Shown here piece after piece: positions 33,732 through 42,834 of a DNA stretch of 64,000 bases. The stretch lies in NCBI RefSeq assembly GCF_003001995.1, contig NZ_PVNB01000002.1:124001-188000 (forward strand). The letters run 5' to 3'. Each line of letters starts with the position of its first letter. Within the stretch, counting starts at the first letter, position 1. Origin of the DNA: Orenia metallireducens. GTDB taxonomy: Bacteria > Bacillota > Halanaerobiia > Halobacteroidales > Halobacteroidaceae. The position numbers and the translations under genes were made by a program. The notes under the pieces were generated by a model, which searched no databases, had not been told where the DNA came from, and was given only the letters and a program-made list of their open reading frames with translations.

Positions 33732-33764
33732 CTGCTTTCATCTCCCTTGAAATTAATTTAACAT

Positions 33765-33791
33765 AAAAAAGACCCCCATCTCAGGAGGTCT
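33765..33791 (-). terminator. Rho-independent terminator of rpsN
   Basis: Read leftward: AGACCTCC, loop TGAGAT, GGGGGTCT, then six T. Confidence 0.88.
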
Positions 33792-33800
33792 ATCATAGAT

Positions 33801-33986
33801 TTACCAACTAGCTTTCTTAACTCCTGGTAATTTACCTTCGTGAGCTAGTTCTCTAAAACAGAGTCTACATAATTCAAATTTGCGGATAACACCATGAGGT
33901 CTTCCACACTTACGGCATCTGTGTTCTTTTCTTGTAGAAAATTTAGGTTTTCTATTTGCTTTATTGACTTTTGCTTTACGAGCCAC
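33801..33986 (-). CDS. rpsN: Ribosomal protein S14, zinc-binding type Z
   Basis: 61 residues, the short form with two CxxC pairs (C24, C27, C40, C43) that bind zinc. The C-terminus [22 protein letters not shown], given in parts, is highly conserved. It belongs to the 30S head. The gene starts at GTG 33986 behind GAAAGGGGGTATATT. S14 normally sits between rplE and rpsH in the spc operon; here it is alone with its own terminator, so it is either relocated or a second copy. Unlike usual Zur-controlled spare copies, it keeps all zinc ligands. Confidence 0.93.
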   Translation of the reverse strand: MARKAKVNKANRKPKFSTRKEHRCRKCGRPHGVIRKFELCRLCFRELAHEGKLPGVKKASW

Positions 33987-34155
33987 AATATACCCCCTTT
34001 CTATCTAGGAAATTCCTTTATTAATATCTTATTTTGATTAAATTATCAATTAGAAAATATCAATTTATTATAACATATATCGATTTATAATACAAATTCG
34101 ATCGCTATTAAGCTTAAAACCTCTATAATTATCTAAAATCTATCATAATATAACT

Positions 34156-34470
34156 TTAAATTAAAGTAATTAAAATACTCATAATTACTATCGGTAAAGA
34201 GATAATAATCAATTCTAGTCCACGATTTAAATTATCACCTCCTTTTTCCCTTCCCTCTTTACTTTCCTTAATCTTAAATAGAAATTCCTCTTTAATAGCT
34301 AGAAAAGAAGCTAAAACTAACAGAATTAAAAATTCACTAAATAAAGCATTACTGATCTTGATTAATGTCAAAGGTATCCCTCTTATTATCGAGATTAACA
34401 ACAGAACAACTATAGTAGCTCCTATAAAGATACACCCTGTTATCAATAATTTCTTTATTCTCTCTTTCAT
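34156..34470 (-). CDS. Hypothetical membrane protein, 104 aa
   Basis: Three hydrophobic segments (about 7-27, 42-60 and 87-103), separated by a charged loop (KIKESKEGREKGGDNL). GAGAGGAGAGATCTTTAA precedes ATG 34470. A good ribosome-site-like AAGGAGGTGATAATTT lies inside the gene, in the loop, but no usable start follows. Family not recognised; it stands alone. Confidence 0.6.
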   Translation of the reverse strand: MKERIKKLLITGCIFIGATIVVLLLISIIRGIPLTLIKISNALFSEFLILLVLASFLAIKEEFLFKIKESKEGREKGGDNLNRGLELIIISLPIVIMSILITLI

Positions 34471-34845
34471 TTAAAGATCTCTCCTCTCTAAAATTACTTA
34501 AACTTAGCCTTAACCTTACCTTGGTCTGCGACTTTATAGAAAAATCTTTTCTATAAATCACTCACACCTATTTATCCACTGCATATCATGTGAATAGAGC
34601 GGGTAAAGAAAAGAAATCAACTCATTTATTAACATAAATAACATTATATTCTTCACAGATTTATAACTAAGCTCATATTATAATAACAAATAATCACAAG
34701 AAATCAATAGTTAATCACTGATAATCTAAATTAATAGTATTTAATGTTAAAACAAATATATTTTTCATGTGCCATTTAGGCAGTCCTTTGAATATTATAA
34801 CCTATCAAGTCTCTAGTCTATCTTTAATATGAAAGGGGATTGTCT
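34471..34845. other. 375-bp intergenic region before the Cys-rich protein genes
   Basis: No gene. It should hold divergent promoters. GCATATCATG near 34583 faintly recalls forespore sigma -35 elements, and CATGTGCCATTT near 34767 is non-AT-rich, but no complete promoter can be claimed. Confidence 0.4.
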
Positions 34846-35913
34846 ATGGATTTTAATACCTTGGTTAATGTGACTATTGAACTGTTCAATATGAATAATA
34901 GACAATTAGGAGAATTACAGAATTTTTTACATAATTTAATAGGTAATAAATTAAGAAGGGAGGTAAAGTTTCTAATGGACGAACAGTTTATTGATAATAA
35001 AAAGATTGAAGTAGATTTATCAGATCAAAGAGTAGATATTGTTGACTTAACAGAAGAGAATCTATTTACAGATAGCTTAACTGATGATAATTTAACTAAG
35101 CAGGTCAGACAGATACTTGAAGATGATCAGATTATGAGTAAGATAAATATTGAAAATATAATTGAAGAAAAATTGAATAATCCTGCAATAATAGAGGAAT
35201 TAAAGGAATTGAAGATGGAATTTAATACATTAAAAGAAGAGTTAGTTGATCAACAGGAATCAATTATTGAAATTGCCCTTCAGAAGATGAAAGAAGAAAA
35301 TTCTTTGAAAGGAGGTGATAAAATGGCTGATGAAAAAGTAACGCTTGAACAGGTTGATTGTCCTGGCTGTCCAGAAGGATGTGGTGATATTGGGGATTTA
35401 AACCCATGTGACACTCCACTTGAAACTATAAGCTTTTGTTGTACCTTAGTTATTCCAGGTGGCTTTACTATACCAGTACCTCCAGAAGAGAGAGCTGCAT
35501 ATATTGAAGATAACTTTGATATCGCTGCTTACTTCTTAGAAGATGAAGGATGCTTTAGCTGTAGAACAATTGATTGTGTTGTTGTTGCAGGTACTTTTGG
35601 TGAAATTGCTGTAAAACAAGTATTGATTGAAGGATGCATTAAATTTATAGGTGGATTCTGTGTAGCTAGTGATTCAGCTTTAGATACTGGTTCTCAAGCT
35701 CCTGTATGCTGTGAAGGAATAATCTGTGTTCCTGATGAAGTTCCTGTTTGTATTGGCGGAGCTGATACTAGTTGCGATAACCTTAGAGTTATCAGAGCTG
35801 ATAATGTAACTGCTACTTTCAACGCTCCTACTACTTGTGATGAAATTGGTGGCGGAGATGCTGTTTGGGAAATAACTGGTGACCTTGTCTTTGCTTGTGG
35901 CCCATGTGAATAA
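34846..35913 (+). CDS. Fused acidic helical protein plus Cys-rich domain, 355 aa, with internal start
   Basis: ATG 34846 follows GAAAGGGGATTGTCT. Residues 1-158 are acidic and helical, with a coiled-coil-like stretch. Residues 160-355 form a cysteine-rich domain with about 20 cysteines (VDCPGCPEGCGDIG, SFCCTLVIPGGF, CFSCRTIDC, QAPVCCEGIICVP, VFACGPC). At the junction, AAAGGAGGTGATAAA is a near-perfect ribosome site for the in-frame ATG 35323, and the next gene starts at the equivalent point. So the second part is probably also made alone (196 aa). No signal peptide. Family unrecognised; a spore-coat or surface structural role is my inference. Confidence 0.75.
   Translation: MDFNTLVNVTIELFNMNNRQLGELQNFLHNLIGNKLRREVKFLMDEQFIDNKKIEVDLSDQRVDIVDLTEENLFTDSLTDDNLTKQVRQILEDDQIMSKINIENIIEEKLNNPAIIEELKELKMEFNTLKEELVDQQESIIEIALQKMKEENSLKGGDKMADEKVTLEQVDCPGCPEGCGDIGDLNPCDTPLETISFCCTLVIPGGFTIPVPPEERAAYIEDNFDIAAYFLEDEGCFSCRTIDCVVVAGTFGEIAVKQVLIEGCIKFIGGFCVASDSALDTGSQAPVCCEGIICVPDEVPVCIGGADTSCDNLRVIRADNVTATFNAPTTCDEIGGGDAVWEITGDLVFACGPCE
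35323..35913 (+). CDS. Cys-rich protein from internal start, 196 aa
   Basis: This is the same frame as the longer product but starting at ATG 35323, six bases after AAAGGAGGTG. The first residues MADEKVTLEQ parallel MAESKTTIIQQ of the next gene. About 20 cysteines and few lysines suggest a disulfide- or metal-rich structural protein. Whether the fused form, this form or both are made cannot be read from sequence alone. Confidence 0.55.
   Translation: MADEKVTLEQVDCPGCPEGCGDIGDLNPCDTPLETISFCCTLVIPGGFTIPVPPEERAAYIEDNFDIAAYFLEDEGCFSCRTIDCVVVAGTFGEIAVKQVLIEGCIKFIGGFCVASDSALDTGSQAPVCCEGIICVPDEVPVCIGGADTSCDNLRVIRADNVTATFNAPTTCDEIGGGDAVWEITGDLVFACGPCE
35350..35907 (+). repeat. Tandem duplication, copy 1
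   Basis: Nearly identical at nucleotide level to 36034-36588 (copy 2); only a handful of base changes and one 3-base difference (codons for VVVAGT versus VLQDT) are seen. A very recent duplication or ongoing gene conversion. Confidence 0.9.
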
Positions 35914-35928
35914 TAATATCTTTCTACA

Positions 35929-35957
35929 GTGTGGGTTAATAATCCCACACTTCTTTT
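35929..35957 (+). terminator. Stem-loop between the two Cys-rich genes
   Basis: GTGTGGG / CCCACAC with an eight-base loop, then TTCTTTT. Probably a partial terminator between the duplicates. Confidence 0.65.
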
Positions 35958-36000
35958 ATCAATTTTTTTACTTTAAATAAATTAGGAAAGAGGTGAAAAA

Positions 36001-37206
36001 ATGGCAGAGAGTAAAACAACTATAATACAACAACAGGTTGATTGCCCTGGTTGTCCAGAAGGATGCGGTGATATTGGGGATTTAAACCCATGTGACACTC
36101 CACTTGAAACTATAAGCTTTTGTTGTACCTTAGTTATTCCAGGTGGCTTTACTATACCAGCACCTCCAGAAGAGAGAGCTGCATATATTGAAGATAACTT
36201 TGATATCGCTGCTTACTTCTTAGAAGATGAAGGATGCTTTAGCTGTAGAACAATTGATTGTGTTCTTCAAGATACTTTTGGTGAAATTGCTGTAAAACAA
36301 GTATTGATTGAAGGATGCATTAAATTTATAGGTGGATTCTGTGTAGCTAGTGATTCAGCTTTAGATACTGGTTCTCAAGCTCCTGTATGCTGTGAAGGAA
36401 TAATCTGTGTTCCTGATGAAGTTCCTGTTTGTATTGGCGGAACTGATACTAGTTGCGATAACCTTAGAGTTATCAGAGCTGATAATATAACTGCTACTTT
36501 CAACGCTCCTACTACTTGTGATGAAATTGGTGGCGGAGATGCTGTTTGGGAAATAACTGGTGACCTTGTCTTTGCTTGTGGCCCATGTCCAGTTACAACA
36601 ACTACTACCACAACAACTACGACCTCTACTACTTCAACAACCACAACTACTACCGATACTACTACTACCACAACAACTACTACTTCAACTACTACTTCAA
36701 CTACTACTTCAACTACTACCACTACAGCCGAGCCTGAGCAAGTTTGTTTTTGCCAAGTAACAACTGCGCCTGGAGCAACAATTGATGACTGTGATATTAT
36801 TATCGGTGATGGTTGCCCTTGTGATTGTAGCTTAATGGTTGAAGTCTGCACAGGATGTATGGTTAATGGTAGCCAAATAACCTATATAGAAGGAGATAAC
36901 TCTCTTCTATACCAACAAGTTGGAGGTAGTCCATTTAACGTAGGAGAATTATGTTCAGTGACCTGCCCAACTGATGATACAGCAGTGATTGAAGGAATAG
37001 GAGAGTGGAATGGTGAGTTATGTAACTTCCGTATAACTTTAACTGAAGTTCCTGGTGAAGATGATGAAGGAACTATCACTATCTTCTGTCCTGTAGTCTC
37101 CTGCTCTGAAGACTTTGACGATGATGATATAGTCTATCGGGCAGAATTTGAGTTTGCAGGAAATTCAGTCAATATTAACCCCCAGCCTTGTGAAGCACAA
37201 GAATAA
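36001..37206 (+). CDS. Cys-rich protein with mucin-like Thr/Ser linker, 401 aa
   Basis: Residues 12-196 repeat the Cys-rich domain of the previous gene almost exactly. Residues 198-243 are nearly pure Thr with interspersed Ser and one Asp, a mucin-like linker suited to O-glycosylation. Residues 246-401 form a second, different Cys-rich beta domain (CFCQVTTAPGATIDDC, CPCDCSLMVEVCTGC, FCPVVSCSEDFDDDD). No signal peptide, as in spore-coat proteins made in the mother cell. AAAGAGGTGAAAA precedes ATG 36001. A glycosyltransferase-like and a sulfotransferase gene converge on it. Family unrecognised; the structural role is inferred from composition. Confidence 0.8.
   Translation: MAESKTTIIQQQVDCPGCPEGCGDIGDLNPCDTPLETISFCCTLVIPGGFTIPAPPEERAAYIEDNFDIAAYFLEDEGCFSCRTIDCVLQDTFGEIAVKQVLIEGCIKFIGGFCVASDSALDTGSQAPVCCEGIICVPDEVPVCIGGTDTSCDNLRVIRADNITATFNAPTTCDEIGGGDAVWEITGDLVFACGPCPVTTTTTTTTTTSTTSTTTTTTDTTTTTTTTTSTTTSTTTSTTTTTAEPEQVCFCQVTTAPGATIDDCDIIIGDGCPCDCSLMVEVCTGCMVNGSQITYIEGDNSLLYQQVGGSPFNVGELCSVTCPTDDTAVIEGIGEWNGELCNFRITLTEVPGEDDEGTITIFCPVVSCSEDFDDDDIVYRAEFEFAGNSVNINPQPCEAQE
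36034..36588 (+). repeat. Tandem duplication, copy 2
   Basis: Second copy of the 35350-35907 unit, ending exactly where the Thr linker begins. Confidence 0.9.
36592..36725 (+). repeat. Low-complexity ACN-rich tract encoding poly-Thr
   Basis: Runs of ACA/ACT/ACC with TCA/TCT interruptions (units like ACTACTTCA repeated three times near 36686-36716). The tract can expand or contract by slippage, changing linker length. Confidence 0.85.
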
Positions 37207-37221
37207 TCTAATCAATAGAAG

Positions 37222-37257
37222 AATAAAGCGTATTGGATATATCCAATACGCTTTATT
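37222..37257. terminator. Bidirectional terminator, perfect palindrome
   Basis: Eighteen-base arms AATAAAGCGTATTGGATA and inverse, no loop spacer. It serves the Thr-rich gene and the convergent sulfotransferase operon. Confidence 0.92.
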
Positions 37258-37293
37258 TATATATCGTAATAATAAATACTTAAAAAACTAAAA

Positions 37294-37893
37294 TCAACTA
37301 TAAGAATATCCATAAAAATCACAAAAGAACCTATACTCTATAATCAATTCCTGATTACAGTTCTTCTTAATCTCTTCATAGCTTAATTTAGAATGCTTTC
37401 TAGCATTAACATTAGTAGGCAAAGTTTCCAAAGGAAATTCTACATCTTCTTCTAATTGATACCTTAGATAATAGTATAAGGTCTGTTCTGGGTTGGCATC
37501 TACTTTAAGAATCAACTCTGGGTTCTGAGCTTGAATTATCTTATACCAGCCTAATACACTTTTAACTGCTTTCTCTATCTCATTCAACCCTGTAAAGTCA
37601 ATATACTTTGCTCTTAAGTTATAGCTGACAGGGACAGTATTTTCAGTATACAGTACACTAGAGATAATATCTAAAGGCTTTCTAATATTCATAATCAGAT
37701 GCTCAAATTCATAATTTTTTCTATTAACTCCACGTGGTCCCCAAAACTGATCCTCTTCAACAGCAAACATCCAACTGCTGATCCCATCTTCACCTAAGAC
37801 CTCATGCCCAACATCATAAGCAAATTTTTTTAATAACTTAGAGGTGAAGCCAGTACCACTTCGCGGATGACCAATATTTAAAAATTTTCTCAC
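37294..37893 (-). CDS. Sulfotransferase-family protein
   Basis: About 199 residues. The N-terminal P-loop FLNIGHPRSGTGFTSKLL is the PAPS 5'-phosphosulfate-binding loop of sulfotransferases, and HLIMNIRKPLDIISSVLY matches the 3'-phosphate strand with Arg and Ser. It would transfer sulfate to a sugar, peptide or small molecule. GTG 37893 is chosen: AGGAGG lies eight bases upstream, while GTG 37902 overlaps that site. It is the second gene of a two-gene unit behind a glycosyltransferase-like gene, and both point toward the Thr-rich protein gene. Sulfation of a glycan on that protein is my inference. Confidence 0.78.
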   Translation of the reverse strand: MRKFLNIGHPRSGTGFTSKLLKKFAYDVGHEVLGEDGISSWMFAVEEDQFWGPRGVNRKNYEFEHLIMNIRKPLDIISSVLYTENTVPVSYNLRAKYIDFTGLNEIEKAVKSVLGWYKIIQAQNPELILKVDANPEQTLYYYLRYQLEEDVEFPLETLPTNVNARKHSKLSYEEIKKNCNQELIIEYRFFCDFYGYSYS

Positions 37894-37951
37894 CCATAGC
37901 ACCTCCTAATCATTATTTTCTCAAGAAGCGAATAAATACTTTTATCAGTTT

Positions 37952-38791
37952 TCATCTATTAACCTCTTGGGATTTTAGTGCCATATACAAGCAATAATTC
38001 CTAACCTTATCTATATCTAAATTTTCAGTTGATAAGTGATTATAATTACCTGCCTTAAATTGACCCTTAGAGAACATATTCTTGGTATGCCAACAATGGA
38101 TATGAGGGTGTGTATCAATTGAATCACTTCCAGTGCTACCATAATCCAGCTTATCTCCATCAATTACAAAGTTATTGACAAGGTGATTAACTGCAATTTC
38201 ACAGCTATACATGGTGGTTAACCCCCGATACCATCCAGGCCATGCACCTTTATCAACTTTAAACTCAGTTGTCAATAAATATTCTGATATCGATAAAGCT
38301 AAAGTACAGACACTTCTTACTAACCTAGCCTTACCATAATGAGTCGAACCCAAATTATGAATCCCCTGATGCCTAAGTCCAAAGTGCTTAGCTATCCTTT
38401 TAATATTATCTCTAACTTCATCATTATTAGTGTATTGACCTCGTCCTACTGTATATAACTGAGGATAAAAAGAGTTCCAAGCAGGAGTTAAAAAGGTATC
38501 AACATCTGTCCTTAGAATCAAATCATAATCATCTAGAAAATCAGCCTGACTACCAACCAAACAACTAATAGAATTAATAAATCGATATTTTAGGAATTCT
38601 GCTGGGTCACTTAAAACACCATATTCTACTTTAATACAGTCATCTGCTACCCACTTCAAAGCACTCTTCGTCCCAAATACAACTAGATCGGTATCTTCAC
38701 TCTGTATATGCTTATATGATGTATATAAGCATTGAAATTGTAGCTTTAGCTTTCTTTTATCTTCAACAAAGACAACTATCGCCCTACGCAT
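37952..38791 (-). CDS. Glycosyltransferase-like protein (DUF7164-like)
   Basis: About 279 residues without signal or membrane segment. YDLILRTDVDTFLTPAW contains a DxD metal motif in the context used by nucleotide-sugar transferases, and HNLGSTHYGKARLVR plus the late HPHIHCWHTKN are strongly conserved-looking. The pattern resembles the DUF7164 group; I am moderately sure. AAGGAGGTGTTAATT places the start at ATG 38791. The sulfotransferase gene starts about 60 bases after its stop. The pair could decorate the Thr-rich tract of the neighbouring protein. Confidence 0.7.
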   Translation of the reverse strand: MRRAIVVFVEDKRKLKLQFQCLYTSYKHIQSEDTDLVVFGTKSALKWVADDCIKVEYGVLSDPAEFLKYRFINSISCLVGSQADFLDDYDLILRTDVDTFLTPAWNSFYPQLYTVGRGQYTNNDEVRDNIKRIAKHFGLRHQGIHNLGSTHYGKARLVRSVCTLALSISEYLLTTEFKVDKGAWPGWYRGLTTMYSCEIAVNHLVNNFVIDGDKLDYGSTGSDSIDTHPHIHCWHTKNMFSKGQFKAGNYNHLSTENLDIDKVRNYCLYMALKSQEVNR

Positions 38792-38867
38792 AATTAACAC
38801 CTCCTTCTAAGAAAGAAATATTTTAATTTATCATCTAATATCACTATATTAAGTCAAATTTAAGATT

Positions 38868-38995
38868 AATGGGGATATTGTGATACTTTAAGTTTTAGCT
38901 ACGGGTTTTAACCCGTAGTGTAACATGTCGTCATCACCACAGGTTGAAACCTGTGGCTAGTAAATTTATTATTATAAAAAGTGTCTTAATATCAT
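38868..38995. mobile_element. MITE-like element, copy A
   Basis: Left end AATGGGGATATTGTGATACTTT and right end AAAAAGTGTCTTAATATCATT (given from 38977) are imperfect inverse copies. Similar ends bound 51768-51881 and 57047-57152. Inside are two palindromes (38899-38918 and 38937-38956). Non-coding, 128 bp. Confidence 0.6.
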
Positions 38996-39153
38996 TCTAC
39001 AAGGACAGGTTTATAGATGTAACAACTGCTTAATTTGATAGCGTTATTTACCAATGATACTATATATTATGAAGTACTTAACCTTTTAGTTACATTAATT
39101 TTGGATAAGATCACTTTAAGTTACTTATATGATAGATTTCTAGCTACCAATAG

Positions 39154-39193
39154 AAAAAGTCGAGTTCCGTGTTAACACAGAACTCGACTTTTT
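39154..39193 (-). terminator. Rho-independent terminator of metY
   Basis: Fourteen-base outer stem AAAAAGTCGAGTTC / GAACTCGACTTTTT with an inner GTGTTAACAC palindrome. Confidence 0.92.
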
Positions 39194-39227
39194 TAATTTA
39201 ACTCTAAAATATATAATTTGAACTATA

Positions 39228-40566
<1,339 letters not shown>

Positions 40567-40577
40567 ACCTCCTAAAT

Positions 40578-40607
40578 AAAAAACCCCTTCGCTAAGAAGA
40601 GGTTTTG
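40578..40607 (-). terminator. SAM-riboswitch-controlled terminator
   Basis: Read leftward: AAAACCTCTTC, loop TTAGC, GAAGGGGTTTTTT. It lies about 20 bases after the aptamer. Confidence 0.9.
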
Positions 40608-40625
40608 AATTTCTATAGACCACTT

Positions 40626-40735
40626 CTTATCTATCAACACCCTTAAGGTATTGCTGGAATTGGCACCGCCATAGTAATCAGTTACTACCGGTTGCCGGGC
40701 TTCATCGGGCCAGTCCCTCCACCACTCTTGATAAG
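40626..40735 (-). promoter_or_regulatory. SAM-I (S-box) riboswitch
   Basis: On the minus strand it reads CTTATCAAGAG, GGTGGAGGGACTGGCCC, GATGAAGCCCGGCAACC, then a variable arm and GGTGCCAATTCC, closing with GATAAG. These are the core S-box segments. High S-adenosylmethionine should form the terminator at 40578 and turn off metY. Confidence 0.96.
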
Positions 40736-40801
40736 ATTTAAGAATATTTTCTATTTTTTATAATGATAACATAACCAAGTAAACCTGTCAAGCTTTAATT
40801 A

Positions 40802-42202
40802 TTAATTCTCCTCAGCTTTTTCTGTTTTGTCTTGATTAAAGTAGTTTTGGCTTTCATTAATAATATCATCAACTACCCTATCTACACTTAATGTCTTTAA
40901 CCAAAACTCTTGATAATGTTTGTCAATTATATCTTTTAACTCTTCTTCTAAGCTGTAGTTAGAAGTTATTCTTCTGTAGATACCTCTGTCAACATAACTT
41001 AGCATCTCTTCTTTCAGCTGATTATTTAGATTTACTCTTTCCTGCCATATGCTCTGTAAAGGTAGATAAGCTGGTACAACTCTCAACTTTTCTGCTAGAT
41101 ATAAACTCTTCTCTTGATTGATAAATTTAGCAAATTGGTAGACTGCTTTACTATGATCATCACCTTGATATTCTTTTTGCCTAAAGAGGAGTAAAGAAGT
41201 GACTTTTAGCGGTGCTTTACGTTTCATTGAATTACTTGGAACAGGTAATAAAGTTATATCAATGTATCTCTCCTTTAAATCCCGCTTAAGCAAGTTGTTT
41301 AATAAAAAGGTATTAACAGGTGCTATTATTCCAGCTTCCCCTTTCCAAAAACCTGCTATTAACCGTTTATTCATCTTATTTATCTTTCTAGGGAATAGCT
41401 TCTCTTTACGTAATCTATCTAAAAAAGTAAAGATAGCAACTAAAGATTTTCGGTTAAAAGAACCACCATCAGGCGATAATAGATTATTTTCATCTATATT
41501 AGCTAATAACTGATAAAAGATATCTGTATTATAAGGATTGAACACAATATAAGACTTATCATCTAAATCTTTAACCTTAATAGCACTCTGGTAAAATTCA
41601 TCCCAGCTCCATCCTTGAGATTTAATCTTAGCTAAATCAACCTTAGCTCTATTTAATATTCTTTGATTTCCTACCCAGATTTGAGGAATTAACCAATTAG
41701 GCAAACCCCATATCTTATTATCATAAGTCAAAGCAGATATACCTAGTTGCTTATACCTAGCTTGATCACTTTCTCCAAACAATAGATTAACAGGAATCTG
41801 TAACTCTTCACTGATTAATCGACTAGAGAAGATATCATCATAGATATCTGGTGGAGTCCCTAACTCTACTGCTTCTTGTAGTTTCTGCTCTCCTCTAGAG
41901 AAAGGTAAGAGTTGATAAGTGACCTTAATATTTGGATATATATTACTGAACTCTTCAATTGTTTGTTGGAGAAATTGATTATAATCTTCACTCTGACCAA
42001 TCAGCAGGTCATAATCCCAATAACTTATCCGGTATTCCTTATTAGGGTCTATTGCTACTTCAGGGTCGATAGTAAAGGGTTTAGCTCCCTCTATCTGTTG
42101 ATATCTAAGATAGAAGGTGATTCCACCACTAACTAGAAAAACAACTAACATTATAATTATAATCATCTTCCAATTTAGCTTTTCTTTTTTGTTTTTAAGC
42201 AA
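40802..42202 (-). CDS. Membrane-anchored extracellular solute-binding protein (family 1)
   Basis: 466 residues. An N-terminal uncleaved-looking membrane helix (MIIIIMLVVFLVSGGITFYL) has no lipobox cysteine. The mature part is a sugar-type binding protein: YRISYWDY, FSNIYPNIKVTYQLLP, GTPPDIYDD, IWGLPNWLIPQ, GFWKGEAGIIAP. It would capture a carbohydrate for an ABC importer. No permease or ATPase is adjacent, so it is an orphan, perhaps a sensor partner or using permeases elsewhere. TTG 42202 follows GGGAGGAGTATATA. Confidence 0.85.
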   Translation of the reverse strand: MLKNKKEKLNWKMIIIIMLVVFLVSGGITFYLRYQQIEGAKPFTIDPEVAIDPNKEYRISYWDYDLLIGQSEDYNQFLQQTIEEFSNIYPNIKVTYQLLPFSRGEQKLQEAVELGTPPDIYDDIFSSRLISEELQIPVNLLFGESDQARYKQLGISALTYDNKIWGLPNWLIPQIWVGNQRILNRAKVDLAKIKSQGWSWDEFYQSAIKVKDLDDKSYIVFNPYNTDIFYQLLANIDENNLLSPDGGSFNRKSLVAIFTFLDRLRKEKLFPRKINKMNKRLIAGFWKGEAGIIAPVNTFLLNNLLKRDLKERYIDITLLPVPSNSMKRKAPLKVTSLLLFRQKEYQGDDHSKAVYQFAKFINQEKSLYLAEKLRVVPAYLPLQSIWQERVNLNNQLKEEMLSYVDRGIYRRITSNYSLEEELKDIIDKHYQEFWLKTLSVDRVVDDIINESQNYFNQDKTEKAEEN

Positions 42203-42480
42203 TATATACTCCTCCCTGAAATCAAATCTAAGTCTAAACCTAGGTAAACCATTAAAAGAGTGTTTTATTATTTACTCAAGCTTAAAATGTCTTGATATCT
42301 CTAATTATATCAACTATTATAATAGCGCTAGAAAACTTTCATTTATTTCTTATCTTATCAATAATTATGTAAAGAATAGTTAAAATATACAGTTTAGTTT
42401 CTTCACAATTTAATTTTTTTCAAAACAGATAATTAAAGATTCTCATATACTATTATAAACCTATAAAGGAGGACATTAAG

Positions 42481-42744
42481 ATGTGCTGCTTAAATTCAAC
42501 TTCACCAGAGAACCTGGCAGTTTTAGCTACATTAGTCGGAGTTATATTGGCTAGTGATTTAGATGCCAATACTCAAAATTCCTTAGGAAATTTTCTAGAA
42601 GCCGTTGGTCAGACGATATTGACCATTGCTGCCCAAGAGCAATGCTTAGCTACTGATGAAAGTTCAAAGTTAGAATATGAAAGATTACAAAAACAGATTG
42701 AAGAACTTAGCCTAGAGATTAATGCACTAAAAAAGGAAGAATAG
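42481..42744 (+). CDS. Small conserved clostridial-type protein, 87 aa
   Basis: Starts MCCLNSTSPENLAVLATLVGV in parts; a hydrophobic helix (about 11-28) is followed by NSLGNFLEAVGQTILTIAAQEQ, and then a coiled-coil tail (YERLQKQIEELSLEINALK). The LGNFLxAVGQxxLTIAAQ pattern is one I associate with small uncharacterised proteins of spore-forming Clostridia. AAAGGAGGACATTAAG precedes ATG 42481. Its stop lies inside the terminator stem. Confidence 0.75.
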   Translation: MCCLNSTSPENLAVLATLVGVILASDLDANTQNSLGNFLEAVGQTILTIAAQEQCLATDESSKLEYERLQKQIEELSLEINALKKEE

Positions 42745-42768
42745 CTATTAAAAATAGCTATTCTTCCT
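42734..42768 (+). terminator. Rho-independent terminator overlapping the stop codon
   Basis: Sixteen-base arms AGGAAGAATAGCTATT (42734-42749) and inverse (42753-42768), three-base loop. Confidence 0.85.
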
Positions 42769-42834
42769 TACTCTTAAAATATTTTAGATATTTAGGGATT
42801 GGATGCTACTGGCTACTCTTCACTCGTAACTACC

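Larger units (their letters stand above)
38792..39227. other. 436-bp intergenic region with a MITE-like element
   Basis: It holds a candidate promoter region for the glycosyltransferase gene, the MITE-like element at 38868-38995 with two palindromes, and the metY terminator at 39154. No gene is visible. Confidence 0.6.

Noticed and set aside
34575-34600. Forespore sigma-F/G promoter at GCATATCATG
   Set aside because: No matching -10 element is found at the right distance.
36592-36725. CRISPR-like or tandem repeat array
   Set aside because: The repeats are codon-level, without spacers, and lie within a coding frame. No CRISPR array or cas gene was seen anywhere in the window.
36560-36760. 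Leu/Gln-rich frame in the +1 phase over the Thr tract
   Set aside because: Simple frame shift of the ACN repeats without ribosome site.
36375-36851. Long open frame on the minus strand across the Thr linker (poly-Val)
   Set aside because: It is the reverse reading of the ACN tract and conserved Cys-rich gene; no ribosome site, and low complexity explains the open frame.
35323-37206. Endospore appendage (Ena, DUF3992) subunits
   Set aside because: The Cys-rich domains do not show the Ena N-terminal CC-connector layout or size, so only a general structural role is proposed.
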